Positions 43,670 to 56,460 of a DNA stretch of 64,000 nucleotides are shown here, piece after piece (within the stretch, counting starts at the first letter, position 1; each line of letters starts with the position of its first letter). Origin of the DNA: an uncultured beta proteobacterium (GTDB taxonomy: Bacteria > Pseudomonadota > Gammaproteobacteria > Burkholderiales > Burkholderiaceae_C); the NCBI GenBank assembly GCA_903823025.1, contig CAIJRK010000026.1, positions 1 to 64,000 of the forward strand, read 5' to 3'. Below the pieces are notes generated by a model. The model ran no database searches. It was not told the DNA's origin and saw only the letters and a program-made list of their open reading frames with translations. Position numbers and translations under genes: made by a program.

Positions 43670-46600
43670 TCACCCCACCCATTTGCGGGCGTTCTCCCAG
43701 AGCGGCATCCACGGGCTTAAAGCAGACGGGTCACCGTTTGTCCAGCTCATCTGAATGTTACGGAACACGCGCTCAGGGTGCGGCATCATGGCGGTGAAGC
43801 GGCCATCCAACGTCGTCACAGCCGTCAAACCCCCGGGGCTGCCGTTCGGGTTGAACGGATAAGCCTCGGTCGCTGCACCGTGGTTGTCGGTAAAACGCAG
43901 GGCGGCGATGGCTTTGTCGGCGTTGCCCCGGTACTTGAAATTGGCGAAACCTTCGCCATGCGCCACGGCAATTGGCAAGCGGTGACCTGCCATCCCAGCG
44001 AAGAACAACGATGGCGATTCCAGCACTTCCACCAGGCTCAGGCGCGCTTCAAAGCGTTCGCTTTGATTCGTGGTGAAGCGCGGCCAATCTTGTGCGCCGG
44101 GAATGATGTCGGCCAACTCGGCAAACATCTGGCAACCGTTACACACGCCCAAACCAAAAGTATCGTCGCGGCCAAAGAAGGCTTTGAACTGATCGGCCAG
44201 CACGGGATTGAACGTGATGGAACGCGCCCAGCCGATGCCCGCGCCCAGCGTGTCGCCGTAGCTGAAACCGCCGCACGCCACCACGCCTTTGAAGTCGGCC
44301 AGATTGGCGCGACCGCTTTGCAAGTCGGTCATGTGAACGTCATACGCTTCAAAACCAGCCTGGGTAAAAGCGTAGGCCATCTCGACATGCGAATTAACGC
44401 CTTGCTCGCGCAAGACCGCGACTTTGGGGCGGGACAGCATCAAGGCGGGCGCTTGCACGAGGGATGACGTCACAGGCGCTAACAACGGCGTTGGGGCCAG
44501 AAAAACGTGCAGTCCCGGATCGGTTGGATCACCGGCGGCGGCGTGCTCGGCATCGGCGCAGACCGGGTTGTCGCGTTGCTGGCATATCTGCCAACTGGTG
44601 TTATCCCAGACTTGGTGCAGGTCTTGTAACTTGGCGCTGAACACGGCTTTGGCATCGCGCCAAACCTGCACTTCGCCGACACCGGCTTTGATGACTGAAT
44701 CGGCGGGACGGGTTTTGCCGATAACGTGGCTGTATTTGCTCAAGCCGTGGTCGCGCAGGGTTTGCATGACGCCATCGCGTTGCGCGGTGCGCACTTGCAG
44801 CACCACGCCCAATTCTTCGGAGAACAAGGCTTTGAGCGTGAGTTCTTCGCGTCGCGCCCCGACTTGACCCGCCCAGTTTTTGCTGTCGCCCACGTCCATA
44901 CGACTGTCCGTGATGCCATCGCCCTCGGTCACGAGCAAGTCCACATTGATCGACACGCCCACATGACCGGCAAACGCCATTTCACACACCGACGCAAACA
45001 GGCCGCCGTCGCTGCGGTCGTGGTACGCCAAAATTTGGCCTTGAGCACGCAAGGCGTTCACAGCCTTGACCAGATTCACCAAGTCTTGCGGATGATCCAG
45101 ATCAGGCACTTCGCTGCCCAACTGCCCCAGCGTTTGCGCCAATATGCTGCCGCCCATGCGGTTTTGGCCCCGGCCCAAGTCAACCAGCACCAGCGTGGTG
45201 TCGTCGGTGGCGTTGAGTTGCGGCGTCAGCGTGCCGCGCACATCAGCCAGTGTGGCAAAAGCGGTGACGATCAACGAGACCGGCGAGGTCACCTTTTTCT
45301 TTTCGCTGCCATTGGCGCTTGTCTGCTCCGTCCACTGCGTGCGCATGGACAACGAATCTTTGCCCACGGGGATGGAAATTCCCAACGCAGGGCACAGCTC
45401 CAGACCGACGGCTTTGACGGTGGCATAAAGCGCCGCGTCTTCGCCCGGTTCGCCGCAAGCCGCCATCCAGTTGGCCGACAGCTTGACGCGCGACAGTTCA
45501 AACGGCGCCGCCAGCAAATTGGTAATCGCCTCCGCCACCGCCATGCGGCCAGACGCGGGCGCGTTAACCGTCGCCAGCGGCGTGCGTTCGCCCATGCTCA
45601 TGGCTTCACCGGAAAAACCCTGGTAATCAGCCAGCGTCACGGCGCAATCAGCGACTGGCACTTGCCACGGACCAACCATCTGGTCGCGGTGACTAAAGCC
45701 GCCCACGGTGCGGTCGCCAATGGTGATGAGAAAGCGCTTGGACGCCACAGTCGGGCTGGCGAGTACATCAATGCAGGCTTTTTGCAGCGTGATGTCAGTC
45801 AAGTCAACCGGCGCAAAGGTGCGATTAACCGTCGTCACATCGCGGTGCATTTTGGGCGGTTTACCCAGCAGCACGTTCATGGGCATATCGACGGGAGAGG
45901 TTTGGCTGGCGTTGCCATCAGTGCTTTCAGGGCCATCGGCCAGCACCAGTTGACGCGCTTCAGTTGCCACGCCCACCACGGCAAACGGACAGCGCTCGCG
46001 TTCGCACAAGGCTTTGAACATCGCCAGCGATTCGGGCGCAATGGCGAGCACGTAACGCTCTTGACTTTCGTTGCACCAAATCTCTTTGGGCGCCATGCCG
46101 GACTCTTCCAGCGGTACGGCACGCAAATCAAACCGGGCACCGCGCCCGGCGTCGTTGGTCAACTCGGGGAAAGCGTTGCTCAAGCCGCCCGCGCCCACAT
46201 CGTGAATGGCCAAAATGGGGTTGCCCGTGCCGTTAGGGCCACCTTCATTGCCCAACACCCAACAATGATTGATGACCTCTTGCGCCCGCCGCTCGATCTC
46301 AGGATTGCCGCGCTGCACAGAATCAAAGTCAAGTTCAGCCGCGTTAGCGCCCGTCGCCATCGAACTGGCCGCGCTGCCGCCCATGCCAATGCGCATCCCG
46401 GGGCCGCCCAACTGGATCAACAAGCTGCCCGCCGGAAACTCGATTTTGTGCGTTTGCGTAGCGTCGATCACGCCCAAACCACCGGCAATCATGATGGGCT
46501 TGTGGTAGCCGCGCTGCTCTTGCTGCTGGGTTGAAACGCCCGCGGCATCGGTCAATGAATAAGTCAAACTCTGCTCGTATTCGCGGAAGTAACCCAGCAA

Positions 46601-47794
46601 ATTAGGGCGGCCAAATTCGTTGTTGAACGCCGCGCCGCCCAACGGGCCTTCAATCATGATCTGCAACGGGCTGGCAATGTGGCCCGGCTTGCCATAGTTA
46701 ATGGCGTTGCTAGGGTTCTGATCCCAATTGATTTTGGACACCGTAAAGCCACTCAAGCCCGCTTTGGGTTTGGAGCCGCGCCCGGTCGCGCCTTCGTCAC
46801 GAATCTCGCCGCCCGCGCCGGTGGATGCACCGGGGAAAGGTGAAATCGCGGTTGGGTGGTTGTGCGTTTCCACCTTCATCAAAATGTGGTTCGTGGCGCT
46901 GTATTTCTCATAGCTTCTGGCACTCACGCCAAGCGGACTGGCCGTTGATTTGGCGACAAAGCGCTCAACCTGCGCGCCCTCCATCACCGACGCATTGTCC
47001 GAATACGCCACCAGCATGTGCTGCGGATTGGTTTGATGCGTGTGGCGGATCATGCCGAACATGCTCTGGTTTTGCGCCACGCCGTCAATCGTGAACTCGG
47101 CGTTGAAAATTTTGTGACGGCAGTGTTCACTGTTGGCCTGCGCAAACATCATCAATTCCACATCGGTGGGGTTGCGCTGCAATTGGGTAAAGGCCTGCAC
47201 CAAATAGTCGATTTCATCGGCGGCCAGCGCCAGACCAAACTGGGTATTGGCGACTTCAAGCGCCGCTTTGCCGCCTTGCAAAACGTCAACATGGGCCATC
47301 GGCGCAGGCTGCAACTCGGCAAACAAACCCAAAGCCGTGACGCGGTCAAACATCACGCTTTCGGTCATGCGGTCATGCAGCAAGGTGCCGATTTGCGCCA
47401 ACTGCGCCTCGGATAACGTGGGCTTGCTCAATAAACCACTTTTAAGCGTCACGCGATATTCAATCACCCGCTCCACCCGGCGCACCGCCAAACCGCAGTT
47501 GTGGGCAATATCCGTCGCCTTGGAAGCCCAGGGCGACACGGTGCCAAAACGCGGCGTGACCACAACCAGCGTGCCCTCGGACGAGCCGACATAAGGTTCG
47601 CCATAAGTCAGCAAGGCCGCCAACTGGTCTTTGAGGGTCTGGGGCGGCTCAACGTCCGACGTAACAAGGTGGACAAACCGTGCGGCCACGCCGTTGATCT
47701 TGTCGTGAACGCCTTGCAGGCTCGGCAAAAGTTGCTGAATACGAAAACGACTGAGAGCGCTGCCGCCCTCGAATTGGGTAATGTGCAGAGTCAC
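43670..47794 (-). CDS. purL: Phosphoribosylformylglycinamidine synthase
   Basis: PurL converts FGAR to FGAM in purine synthesis using glutamine. The start taken is the GTG at 47792-47794 ([20 protein letters not shown] follows), which fits the family's N-terminus, giving 1374 residues. Parts in order: N-terminal PurS-like domain (1-150), two ATP-binding AIR-synthetase-like halves with [20 protein letters not shown] and ISPF-type loops, and a C-terminal class I glutamine amidotransferase domain (about 1110-1374) with the nucleophile in [11 protein letters not shown] and PHPERVF near the end. This is the single-chain form typical of beta- and gammaproteobacteria. It converges with the feoB cluster. 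Confidence 0.97.
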   Translation of the reverse strand: MTLHITQFEGGSALSRFRIQQLLPSLQGVHDKINGVAARFVHLVTSDVEPPQTLKDQLAALLTYGEPYVGSSEGTLVVVTPRFGTVSPWASKATDIAHNCGLAVRRVERVIEYRVTLKSGLLSKPTLSEAQLAQIGTLLHDRMTESVMFDRVTALGLFAELQPAPMAHVDVLQGGKAALEVANTQFGLALAADEIDYLVQAFTQLQRNPTDVELMMFAQANSEHCRHKIFNAEFTIDGVAQNQSMFGMIRHTHQTNPQHMLVAYSDNASVMEGAQVERFVAKSTASPLGVSARSYEKYSATNHILMKVETHNHPTAISPFPGASTGAGGEIRDEGATGRGSKPKAGLSGFTVSKINWDQNPSNAINYGKPGHIASPLQIMIEGPLGGAAFNNEFGRPNLLGYFREYEQSLTYSLTDAAGVSTQQQEQRGYHKPIMIAGGLGVIDATQTHKIEFPAGSLLIQLGGPGMRIGMGGSAASSMATGANAAELDFDSVQRGNPEIERRAQEVINHCWVLGNEGGPNGTGNPILAIHDVGAGGLSNAFPELTNDAGRGARFDLRAVPLEESGMAPKEIWCNESQERYVLAIAPESLAMFKALCERERCPFAVVGVATEARQLVLADGPESTDGNASQTSPVDMPMNVLLGKPPKMHRDVTTVNRTFAPVDLTDITLQKACIDVLASPTVASKRFLITIGDRTVGGFSHRDQMVGPWQVPVADCAVTLADYQGFSGEAMSMGERTPLATVNAPASGRMAVAEAITNLLAAPFELSRVKLSANWMAACGEPGEDAALYATVKAVGLELCPALGISIPVGKDSLSMRTQWTEQTSANGSEKKKVTSPVSLIVTAFATLADVRGTLTPQLNATDDTTLVLVDLGRGQNRMGGSILAQTLGQLGSEVPDLDHPQDLVNLVKAVNALRAQGQILAYHDRSDGGLFASVCEMAFAGHVGVSINVDLLVTEGDGITDSRMDVGDSKNWAGQVGARREELTLKALFSEELGVVLQVRTAQRDGVMQTLRDHGLSKYSHVIGKTRPADSVIKAGVGEVQVWRDAKAVFSAKLQDLHQVWDNTSWQICQQRDNPVCADAEHAAAGDPTDPGLHVFLAPTPLLAPVTSSLVQAPALMLSRPKVAVLREQGVNSHVEMAYAFTQAGFEAYDVHMTDLQSGRANLADFKGVVACGGFSYGDTLGAGIGWARSITFNPVLADQFKAFFGRDDTFGLGVCNGCQMFAELADIIPGAQDWPRFTTNQSERFEARLSLVEVLESPSLFFAGMAGHRLPIAVAHGEGFANFKYRGNADKAIAALRFTDNHGAATEAYPFNPNGSPGGLTAVTTLDGRFTAMMPHPERVFRNIQMSWTNGDPSALSPWMPLWENARKWVG

Positions 47795-48134
47795 TTGGAT
47801 GGCCTGAATTGGGGGGCTAACGGGTTTAAAAATAGGCGCAAGGTGCAGGCGCTGACTGGGCCTGACCCTGAAAACGCTGAATTTTAGCAGTGCAATGGTG
47901 TTGCAAAAACTTCCAAAATATTGCTTTACGCCAACGATAGACGATCTCTTTTCCACCGATTTGTGGCGTAAAACGCAAGGCAGCGAGTCGATTCAGGCAA
48001 GCAGCACTTGGGGACTTCTTGAATAAGTGCCATGGCGCATCACCACGACAGATCAGGTCGAAGCCGCAAGAGTCGCAGTCACGCGGATTGAACACTCACC
48101 GCACGGCGGTCGTAGCCTGCTTATCCGCCCAGGT
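47795..48134. other. Intergenic region between purL and the FtsZ-like gene
   Basis: This 340-bp gap has no clear gene. On the minus strand a GTG at about 48095 opens a frame beginning FNPRDCDSCGFDLICRGDAP and continuing to about 47826. The Cys pattern (C-x2-C-x5-C) looks like a metal-binding C-terminal tail and may be a relic of a lost gene. A second minus-strand frame starts MALIQEVPKCCL and is 35 codons long. Neither has support as a functional gene. Confidence 0.4.
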
Positions 48135-49127
48135 TCAGATTCGTGCAATGCCGCTGGCCAAAATAGAAACCCTGAAATCGTGACCGTCCTCGGGAGTTGC
48201 TGAGACGGTGCTGTAAATGACGGGCGGCGCGGAGGGCAGTTGCTGGCCGACACTGAGCATGATGCTTCTCACATCGCGCAGTGAGAGCGCATCCGGGGTG
48301 GCTTCAATGGCCACCAACACGGCAGAGGCCTGCTGCAAACGGCTTTGCCCCAAAAAAATATGATGAATCGCTTGGTTGACGGCTGCGTCAGCGGCATTCA
48401 CCCCGCTGGCGGCGCCAAATCCAAAGGCGCAATCACCGGTTTGACCCAAAATCAGATGGCGCAAATCTTCAAAATCAATGCCGACATTGGAATGCTCGAC
48501 AACCACTGAATTCATAATACTTCGGCACAGTTGAATGAACGCCAGCGGCGCATGGTTCATAACGGACTCAAGCGAGGCGTTTTCTTCGACAACCCGTTCA
48601 AGATCACTGTTGTTCACTGGCAGCAGCGCATTAACTTGAGTGCCTAATTCTTGCAGGCCGATTTGTGCATTCTGGTGGCGGCGATTGCCTTCAAAGTTAA
48701 AAGGTAACGTCGCGAAGGCCAGTGTCAGAATTTTTTGCTCGCGCAACACCTGCGCCACGACAGGGGCAATGCCCGTGCCCGCCACGCCACCCATCCCGGT
48801 CACCAGCAAAACCATATCGAGACCCGCAACGGCTTCGGCCATGTCTGGTATCAACGATTGGGCAAGCAGCTGCGAGGCTTGGGGAGTCAGTGGTGGCGCC
48901 TTGCCATCGCTGACCCATAACTTGCAGTCAGCCTTGACTCGGCGCAAGGCGTTAGCATCCGTATGAATAGCCATGGTGCGATGCAAAGAAGGCAGACGCC
49001 AGGCCAAGTCTCCCAAAATGGATTGGCTTATTGTGCCAATCGCCACCAAGCCAATTTTTGGAAAAAACCATTCGCTATCAGGCGCTTCGATGGCGTTGAG
49101 GGTTGGCGGTAATTGGTGGTGATCCAT
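48135..49127 (-). CDS. Divergent FtsZ/tubulin-superfamily protein
   Basis: This 330-residue protein is clearly derived from FtsZ but not the division FtsZ. The phosphate-binding loop is GMGGVAGTGIAP (111-122), where FtsZ has GMGGGTGTGAAP. The PFNFEG motif (142-147) is intact and is followed by FtsZ-like NAQIGLQELGTQVNALLPVN. The T7 synergy loop reads GIDFEDL (216-222), keeping both Asp but with Gly for the usual Asn. The N-terminal loop, GGGGxN in FtsZ, is IGTISQS here. The protein ends at FRVSILASGIARI, the end of the tubulin C-domain, so the linker and the FtsA/ZipA-binding tail are missing. The start has AGGA 9 nt upstream. GTP binding may be weak or lost. Its function is unknown; it may modulate FtsZ or form its own polymer. 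Confidence 0.88.
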   Translation of the reverse strand: MDHHQLPPTLNAIEAPDSEWFFPKIGLVAIGTISQSILGDLAWRLPSLHRTMAIHTDANALRRVKADCKLWVSDGKAPPLTPQASQLLAQSLIPDMAEAVAGLDMVLLVTGMGGVAGTGIAPVVAQVLREQKILTLAFATLPFNFEGNRRHQNAQIGLQELGTQVNALLPVNNSDLERVVEENASLESVMNHAPLAFIQLCRSIMNSVVVEHSNVGIDFEDLRHLILGQTGDCAFGFGAASGVNAADAAVNQAIHHIFLGQSRLQQASAVLVAIEATPDALSLRDVRSIMLSVGQQLPSAPPVIYSTVSATPEDGHDFRVSILASGIARI

Positions 49128-49241
49128 CAGGTCTTTTCCTATTGTTTTAATGACAAGGGGAATGATGCCTCAGGGCGGCCTCAAGAAAAGAGACCAACCT
49201 TGTTTCATTCGTGGAATTTTCCCCAATGGGATAATTAAGGC

Positions 49242-50042
49242 ATGACTATCACTTACAAAGACGCCGAAGGCATTGCCGGCATGCGCATCGCAGGCCGCTT
49301 GGCCTCTGAACTATTGGACTACCTCACGCCTTTTGTCAAACCCGGTGTCACCACCAATGAGTTGGACAAACTGGCGGACGACTACACCGTCAACGTGCAG
49401 CACGGCATTTCTGCCCCGCTGAATTACGCACCCTCGGGTCACAACCCTTACCCCAAATCCATTTGCACCTCCATCAATCATCAGGTGTGCCACGGCATTC
49501 CCAATGACAAGCCGCTCAAAAAAGGCGACATTGTCAATATCGACGTGACAGTGATCAAGGACGGCTGGCATGGCGACTCCAGCCGTATGTTCATGGTTGG
49601 TGATGTCTCCATTGCGGCCAAACGGCTGTGCGCATTAACCTACGAAGCCATGTGGCACGGCATTGTGAAGGTCAAAGCGGGCGCTTATCTGGGCGACATC
49701 GGCCACGCCATTCAGACCTTTGCAGAAGGTCAGGGCTTGAGCGTGGTGCGTGAGTTTTGTGGTCACGGCATTGGTCGCCATTTTCATGAAGAACCGCAGG
49801 TTTTGCATTACGGCAGACCCGGCACCCTGGATCAGCTCAAAGCCGGGATGACCCTCACGATTGAGCCTATGCTCAACATCGGACGCAAAGAAATCAAGGA
49901 AATGGGCGACGGCTGGGCCATCGTCACCAAAGACCATTCGCTCTCAGCCCAATGGGAACATATGCTCCTGGTGACCGAAACGGGTTACGAAGTCCTGACG
50001 CTATCAGCGGGCAGCCCGCCCATTCCCGCCTTCGTTAAATAG
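49242..50042 (+). CDS. map: Methionine aminopeptidase, type I
   Basis: Map removes the initiator Met from new proteins after deformylation. The 266-residue protein shows the metal ligands in VNIDVTVIKDGWHGDSSRMF (two Asp), GHGIGRHFHEEPQVLHYG (His) and LTIEPML (Glu), with a final Glu in SAQWEHMLLVTETG. The substrate His lies in INHQVCHGIP. Length is normal. It is divergent from the FtsZ-like gene and 6 nt upstream of glnD. Confidence 0.97.
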   Translation: MTITYKDAEGIAGMRIAGRLASELLDYLTPFVKPGVTTNELDKLADDYTVNVQHGISAPLNYAPSGHNPYPKSICTSINHQVCHGIPNDKPLKKGDIVNIDVTVIKDGWHGDSSRMFMVGDVSIAAKRLCALTYEAMWHGIVKVKAGAYLGDIGHAIQTFAEGQGLSVVREFCGHGIGRHFHEEPQVLHYGRPGTLDQLKAGMTLTIEPMLNIGRKEIKEMGDGWAIVTKDHSLSAQWEHMLLVTETGYEVLTLSAGSPPIPAFVK

Positions 50043-50048
50043 ACCGCC

Positions 50049-52640
50049 ATGATTGAGCCTCTAACGCTGCGCCACCACTACCGCGCTGAAAAATCCACAC
50101 TGCTGGACGCGCTGACCGCCAGCGTCAGTTCCACGCGGGGCGTGCGCGCGACGCTGGGCAAGCTCTCCAAATTAGCAGATGCCACGCTCATGACTTTATG
50201 GCAGCAAGCGGGGTTTGAAGCACCCTTTGCCTTGCTCGCCGTGGGGGGCTTTGGGCGCGGCGAGCTGTTCCCCTACTCCGATGTGGACGTGCTGGTGCTG
50301 TTGCCCGACGACCAGTCACCGGACAACGATGCACAGCTCAAGGCTCGAATTGAAGGTTTTATTGGCAGTTGCTGGGACGCCGGGCTTGAGATTGGCTCCA
50401 GTGTTCGCTCTGTGACCGAGTGCCTGCATGAAGCCGAGCAAGACGTGACCGTGCAGACCTCGCTGATTGAATCCCGGCTGATCACGGGCAGCGCGGCACT
50501 TTACGTGCGCTTTCAAAACCGATTTTTTACCGCGCTGGACCCGCAAGCTTTTTTTGTCGCTAAAACGCTGGAATTGCGCCAGCGCCACAATAAATTTGAG
50601 GACACGCCCTACTCGCTGGAACCCAATTGCAAAGAGTCCCCCGGCGGACTGCGCGATTTGCAGGTGATTTTGTGGGTCGCCAAAGCCGCTGGTTATGGCG
50701 ATCACTGGGACTCGCTGGCCAAGAACGGTTTGGCCACCGCCTTTGAGGTCAAGCAGCTCAAGCACAATGAAGCGCTACTGAGTTTGATTCGCGTGCGCCT
50801 GCACCTGACTGCCAAACGCCGCGAAGATCGGCTGGTGTTTGACTTGCAAACCGCCGTCGCCCACGCCTTTGGCTACGTCGCGCCCTCTTCCAGCATTGAT
50901 CAACGCGCTTTCGTGCGCCCCAGCGAAGCCCTGATGCGGCGCTACTATTGGGCCGCCAAGGCGGTGACCCAGCTCAACCAGATTTTATTGCTCAACATTG
51001 AAGAGCGACTCAACGCATCCACGCACACCTCCCGCCCGATCAATGCCCGCTTCTTTGACAAAGCCGGCATGGTGGAGGTCGCCAGCGACGACTTGTACCA
51101 GCGCGAGCCGCACGCGATTCTCGAAACTTTTCTGATTTATCAGACCACGGTGGGCGTTAAAGGCCTGTCGGCACGCACCTTGCGCGCCCTGTTCAACGCG
51201 CGCAACCTGATGGACAGCAAGTTTCGCAGCGACCCCGTGAACCGGGAAACCTTCCGCCAAATTTTGATGGAGCGGGACGGCATCACCCACGCCATGCGTC
51301 TCATGAATGAGACCTCGGTGCTAGGACGTTACCTGTGGGTGTTTCGCAAAATTGTGGGGCAGATGCAGCACGACCTGTTTCACGTTTACACGGTGGACCA
51401 GCACATCATGATGGTGCTGCGCAATGTGCGGCGCTTCTTTATCGTCGAGCACGCCCATGAGTATCCGTTTTGCTCGCAACTGGCTTCATGCTGTGACAAA
51501 CCCTGGATTTTGTACGTGGCGGCGTTGTTTCACGACATTGCCAAAGGTCGCGGTGGCGATCACTCCGAACTGGGCGCCATTGAGGTGCGGCGTTTTTGCA
51601 AACAACACGCATTTCAAAAAGAAGACAGCGATTTGATTGAATTCATCGTGCACGAGCATTTGACGATGAGCCGCGTCGCGCAAAAATCAGACCTCAGCGA
51701 CCCCGACATCATTGCCGCCTTTGCCCAGCGCGTCGGCAACGAGCGCCATCTCACCGCCCTGTATTTGCTGACGGTGGCCGACATTCGCGGCACCAGCCCC
51801 AAAGTCTGGAACGCCTGGAAAGGCAAACTGCTGGAAGACCTTTACCGCCTGACGCTGCGCGCACTCGGCGGCCACGCCCCCGACCGCAAAGCCGAGGTGC
51901 AATCGCGCAAGCGCGACGCGCTGGTTTTGCTGGCCCTTCATGCGTTGCCGTTTGAGGCCCATAAACGCCTGTGGGACACGCTGGATGTGGGCTATTTCAT
52001 GCGCCACGACGCCGCTGATATCGCCTGGCATACTCGCCAACTTTCGCGTTACGTCGGCGGCGGGAAATCCATCGTGCGTGCCCGTCTTTCACCCTTGGGC
52101 GAAGGAATGCAAGTGCTGGTTTACACGCCCGATCAACCGGACCTGTTTGTGCGCATCTGCGGCTATTTTGATCAGAGCGATTTCAGCATTCTGGATGCCC
52201 GCGTGCACACCACAAACAACGGCTTTGCACTGGATACCTTTCAGGTCATTGCCTCCAGTTTGCCCGAGCACTACCAAGAACTCACCAGCATGGTGGAGAG
52301 CGAGTTGAGTCGCGCCATTGCCCAAACCGGGCCGCTACCTCCGCCCAGTTGCGGACGTGTGTCACGCCGGGTTAAAAGCTTTCCGATTGCGCCGCGCGTC
52401 ACCTTGCGCCCGGATGAGAAAGCCCAGCGCTGGCTACTCAACGTCTCAGCTTGCGACCGGGTCGGGTTGCTGTACTCGGTGGCCCGCGTGCTGGCCGAGC
52501 ACAACATCAATCTGCAATTAGCCAAAATCACGACTTTGGGCGAACGGGTGGACGATACCTTTTTGATTCAAGGCGATGAGTTGCAGCACAACCGCGCCCA
52601 GATTGATATCGAAACCGAGCTGCTAGACGCACTGAGCTGA
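50049..52640 (+). CDS. glnD: PII uridylyltransferase/uridylyl-removing enzyme
   Basis: GlnD senses glutamine and modifies PII signal proteins. The 863-residue protein has the nucleotidyltransferase domain ([20 protein letters not shown], about 62-81), a GlnD-specific helical domain, an HD hydrolase domain ([20 protein letters not shown], about 492-511), and two C-terminal ACT domains (about 680-760 and 795-863). Nothing appears to be missing. It lies 6 nt after map, a common arrangement in Burkholderiales. Confidence 0.97.
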   Translation: MIEPLTLRHHYRAEKSTLLDALTASVSSTRGVRATLGKLSKLADATLMTLWQQAGFEAPFALLAVGGFGRGELFPYSDVDVLVLLPDDQSPDNDAQLKARIEGFIGSCWDAGLEIGSSVRSVTECLHEAEQDVTVQTSLIESRLITGSAALYVRFQNRFFTALDPQAFFVAKTLELRQRHNKFEDTPYSLEPNCKESPGGLRDLQVILWVAKAAGYGDHWDSLAKNGLATAFEVKQLKHNEALLSLIRVRLHLTAKRREDRLVFDLQTAVAHAFGYVAPSSSIDQRAFVRPSEALMRRYYWAAKAVTQLNQILLLNIEERLNASTHTSRPINARFFDKAGMVEVASDDLYQREPHAILETFLIYQTTVGVKGLSARTLRALFNARNLMDSKFRSDPVNRETFRQILMERDGITHAMRLMNETSVLGRYLWVFRKIVGQMQHDLFHVYTVDQHIMMVLRNVRRFFIVEHAHEYPFCSQLASCCDKPWILYVAALFHDIAKGRGGDHSELGAIEVRRFCKQHAFQKEDSDLIEFIVHEHLTMSRVAQKSDLSDPDIIAAFAQRVGNERHLTALYLLTVADIRGTSPKVWNAWKGKLLEDLYRLTLRALGGHAPDRKAEVQSRKRDALVLLALHALPFEAHKRLWDTLDVGYFMRHDAADIAWHTRQLSRYVGGGKSIVRARLSPLGEGMQVLVYTPDQPDLFVRICGYFDQSDFSILDARVHTTNNGFALDTFQVIASSLPEHYQELTSMVESELSRAIAQTGPLPPPSCGRVSRRVKSFPIAPRVTLRPDEKAQRWLLNVSACDRVGLLYSVARVLAEHNINLQLAKITTLGERVDDTFLIQGDELQHNRAQIDIETELLDALS

Positions 52641-52682
52641 ACCGAATTCAGCTGCGTTAAACACCCTCGCAGGATGCCTGTC

Positions 52683-55401
<2,719 letters not shown>

Positions 55402-55419
55402 TCAGGACCAACGCTTGCA

Positions 55420-56460
55420 TCAAGAAAACAGGCGGCGGGCCAAGGCCGAGCCAGCGGACAGATCACGCTGATCCAAGGTGTCGTACAAACGCTCCAGCTC
55501 GGTGCCAATCACATCCATGGATTCAGGCGACAAGGCAATGCCGTTGTCATCGGTGACCACGCCTTCCATGCTGTCAGCCAGCGTCAAGGCGGCTTCGCGC
55601 ATCCGCGCAAAGACTTTTTCATTGCGATCAACTTGCGCGACATCCAGACTGATTGAAATTTCCCGAATAGCCGACAAGTCGGAGTCGTCATTCATGGCGG
55701 TTTGCATATCAAAACTCAGCGTCAACAGGGGTGGAAGGCCCACCACACTGGCCGCAATCACCATTCGTCCAGGAATGACCCCGCTCACAAACCCCAGGCG
55801 CGCCACGTTTTGCTGGACATAGCCGGGACTCCAGGCGGCATTGAGCGCCCGCAAAACGAACACCAGTTGTGCATCATGGTCACTGGCAAATTGATCCAGT
55901 TCACGAGCACGGGCGACCTCCTCACGCATATCGGGAAAGTCAGGCGTGGCGTTAACCGCATCGCAAAAGGTTTGGGTTTTACTCACAAACTCGGAATACT
56001 CAATGTCATTGAGCGCCCCCGACCGGTTGGCCAACTGCACCCCGGCCTGCAACCCGGTGAAAGACTGATTCACCACTGGTATTTCCCAGCGCTGGGTGGT
56101 CGCATTAAACCCTTCTACAGAAAAAGGTTTGCTCCCCACCCGGCGTGTCTTGGGCAGAGCGGCCAGAACGGCTTCACCCATAATTGGCCCGTCCAGTTTG
56201 AGGGGGGCAAGGACGTCAATCAGGGGATCCATCGCCAACTTTTTTTCCGGGGTCGGCAGCGGAAACTTCGCGACATCCAGCGCTGCGGCATCCAGCTCAG
56301 GCTCGCTGTCTCTCACAATATCCGATTGAGAGGTTTTTTCATCAAGCCTGGCTTGACGCGGGTGATTCTTGCGGGCGCTCCAAACGCTGTGCACAATCAT
56401 GATGACCAGCACCAGACTGCCAGCCGCGACTAAACCCATTTGCAAACTACTCATTGCCAT
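55420..56460 (-). CDS. zipA: Cell division protein ZipA
   Basis: ZipA anchors FtsZ to the inner membrane. The 346-residue protein has one N-terminal membrane helix (about 7-25, QMGLVAAGSLVLVIMIVHSV) followed by basic SARKNHPRQAR, a variable linker, and a C-terminal FtsZ-binding domain (about 190-330). The sequence is weakly conserved. The call rests on topology and on the smc-zipA-ligA order shared with many proteobacteria. Its ATG overlaps the smc stop by one base. Confidence 0.85.
   Translation of the reverse strand: MAMSSLQMGLVAAGSLVLVIMIVHSVWSARKNHPRQARLDEKTSQSDIVRDSEPELDAAALDVAKFPLPTPEKKLAMDPLIDVLAPLKLDGPIMGEAVLAALPKTRRVGSKPFSVEGFNATTQRWEIPVVNQSFTGLQAGVQLANRSGALNDIEYSEFVSKTQTFCDAVNATPDFPDMREEVARARELDQFASDHDAQLVFVLRALNAAWSPGYVQQNVARLGFVSGVIPGRMVIAASVVGLPPLLTLSFDMQTAMNDDSDLSAIREISISLDVAQVDRNEKVFARMREAALTLADSMEGVVTDDNGIALSPESMDVIGTELERLYDTLDQRDLSAGSALARRLFS

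Noticed and set aside
44726-46534. Long plus-strand open frame (602 codons) inside purL
   Set aside because: It mirrors purL codons; the His/Arg/Gln-rich product has no domain pattern.
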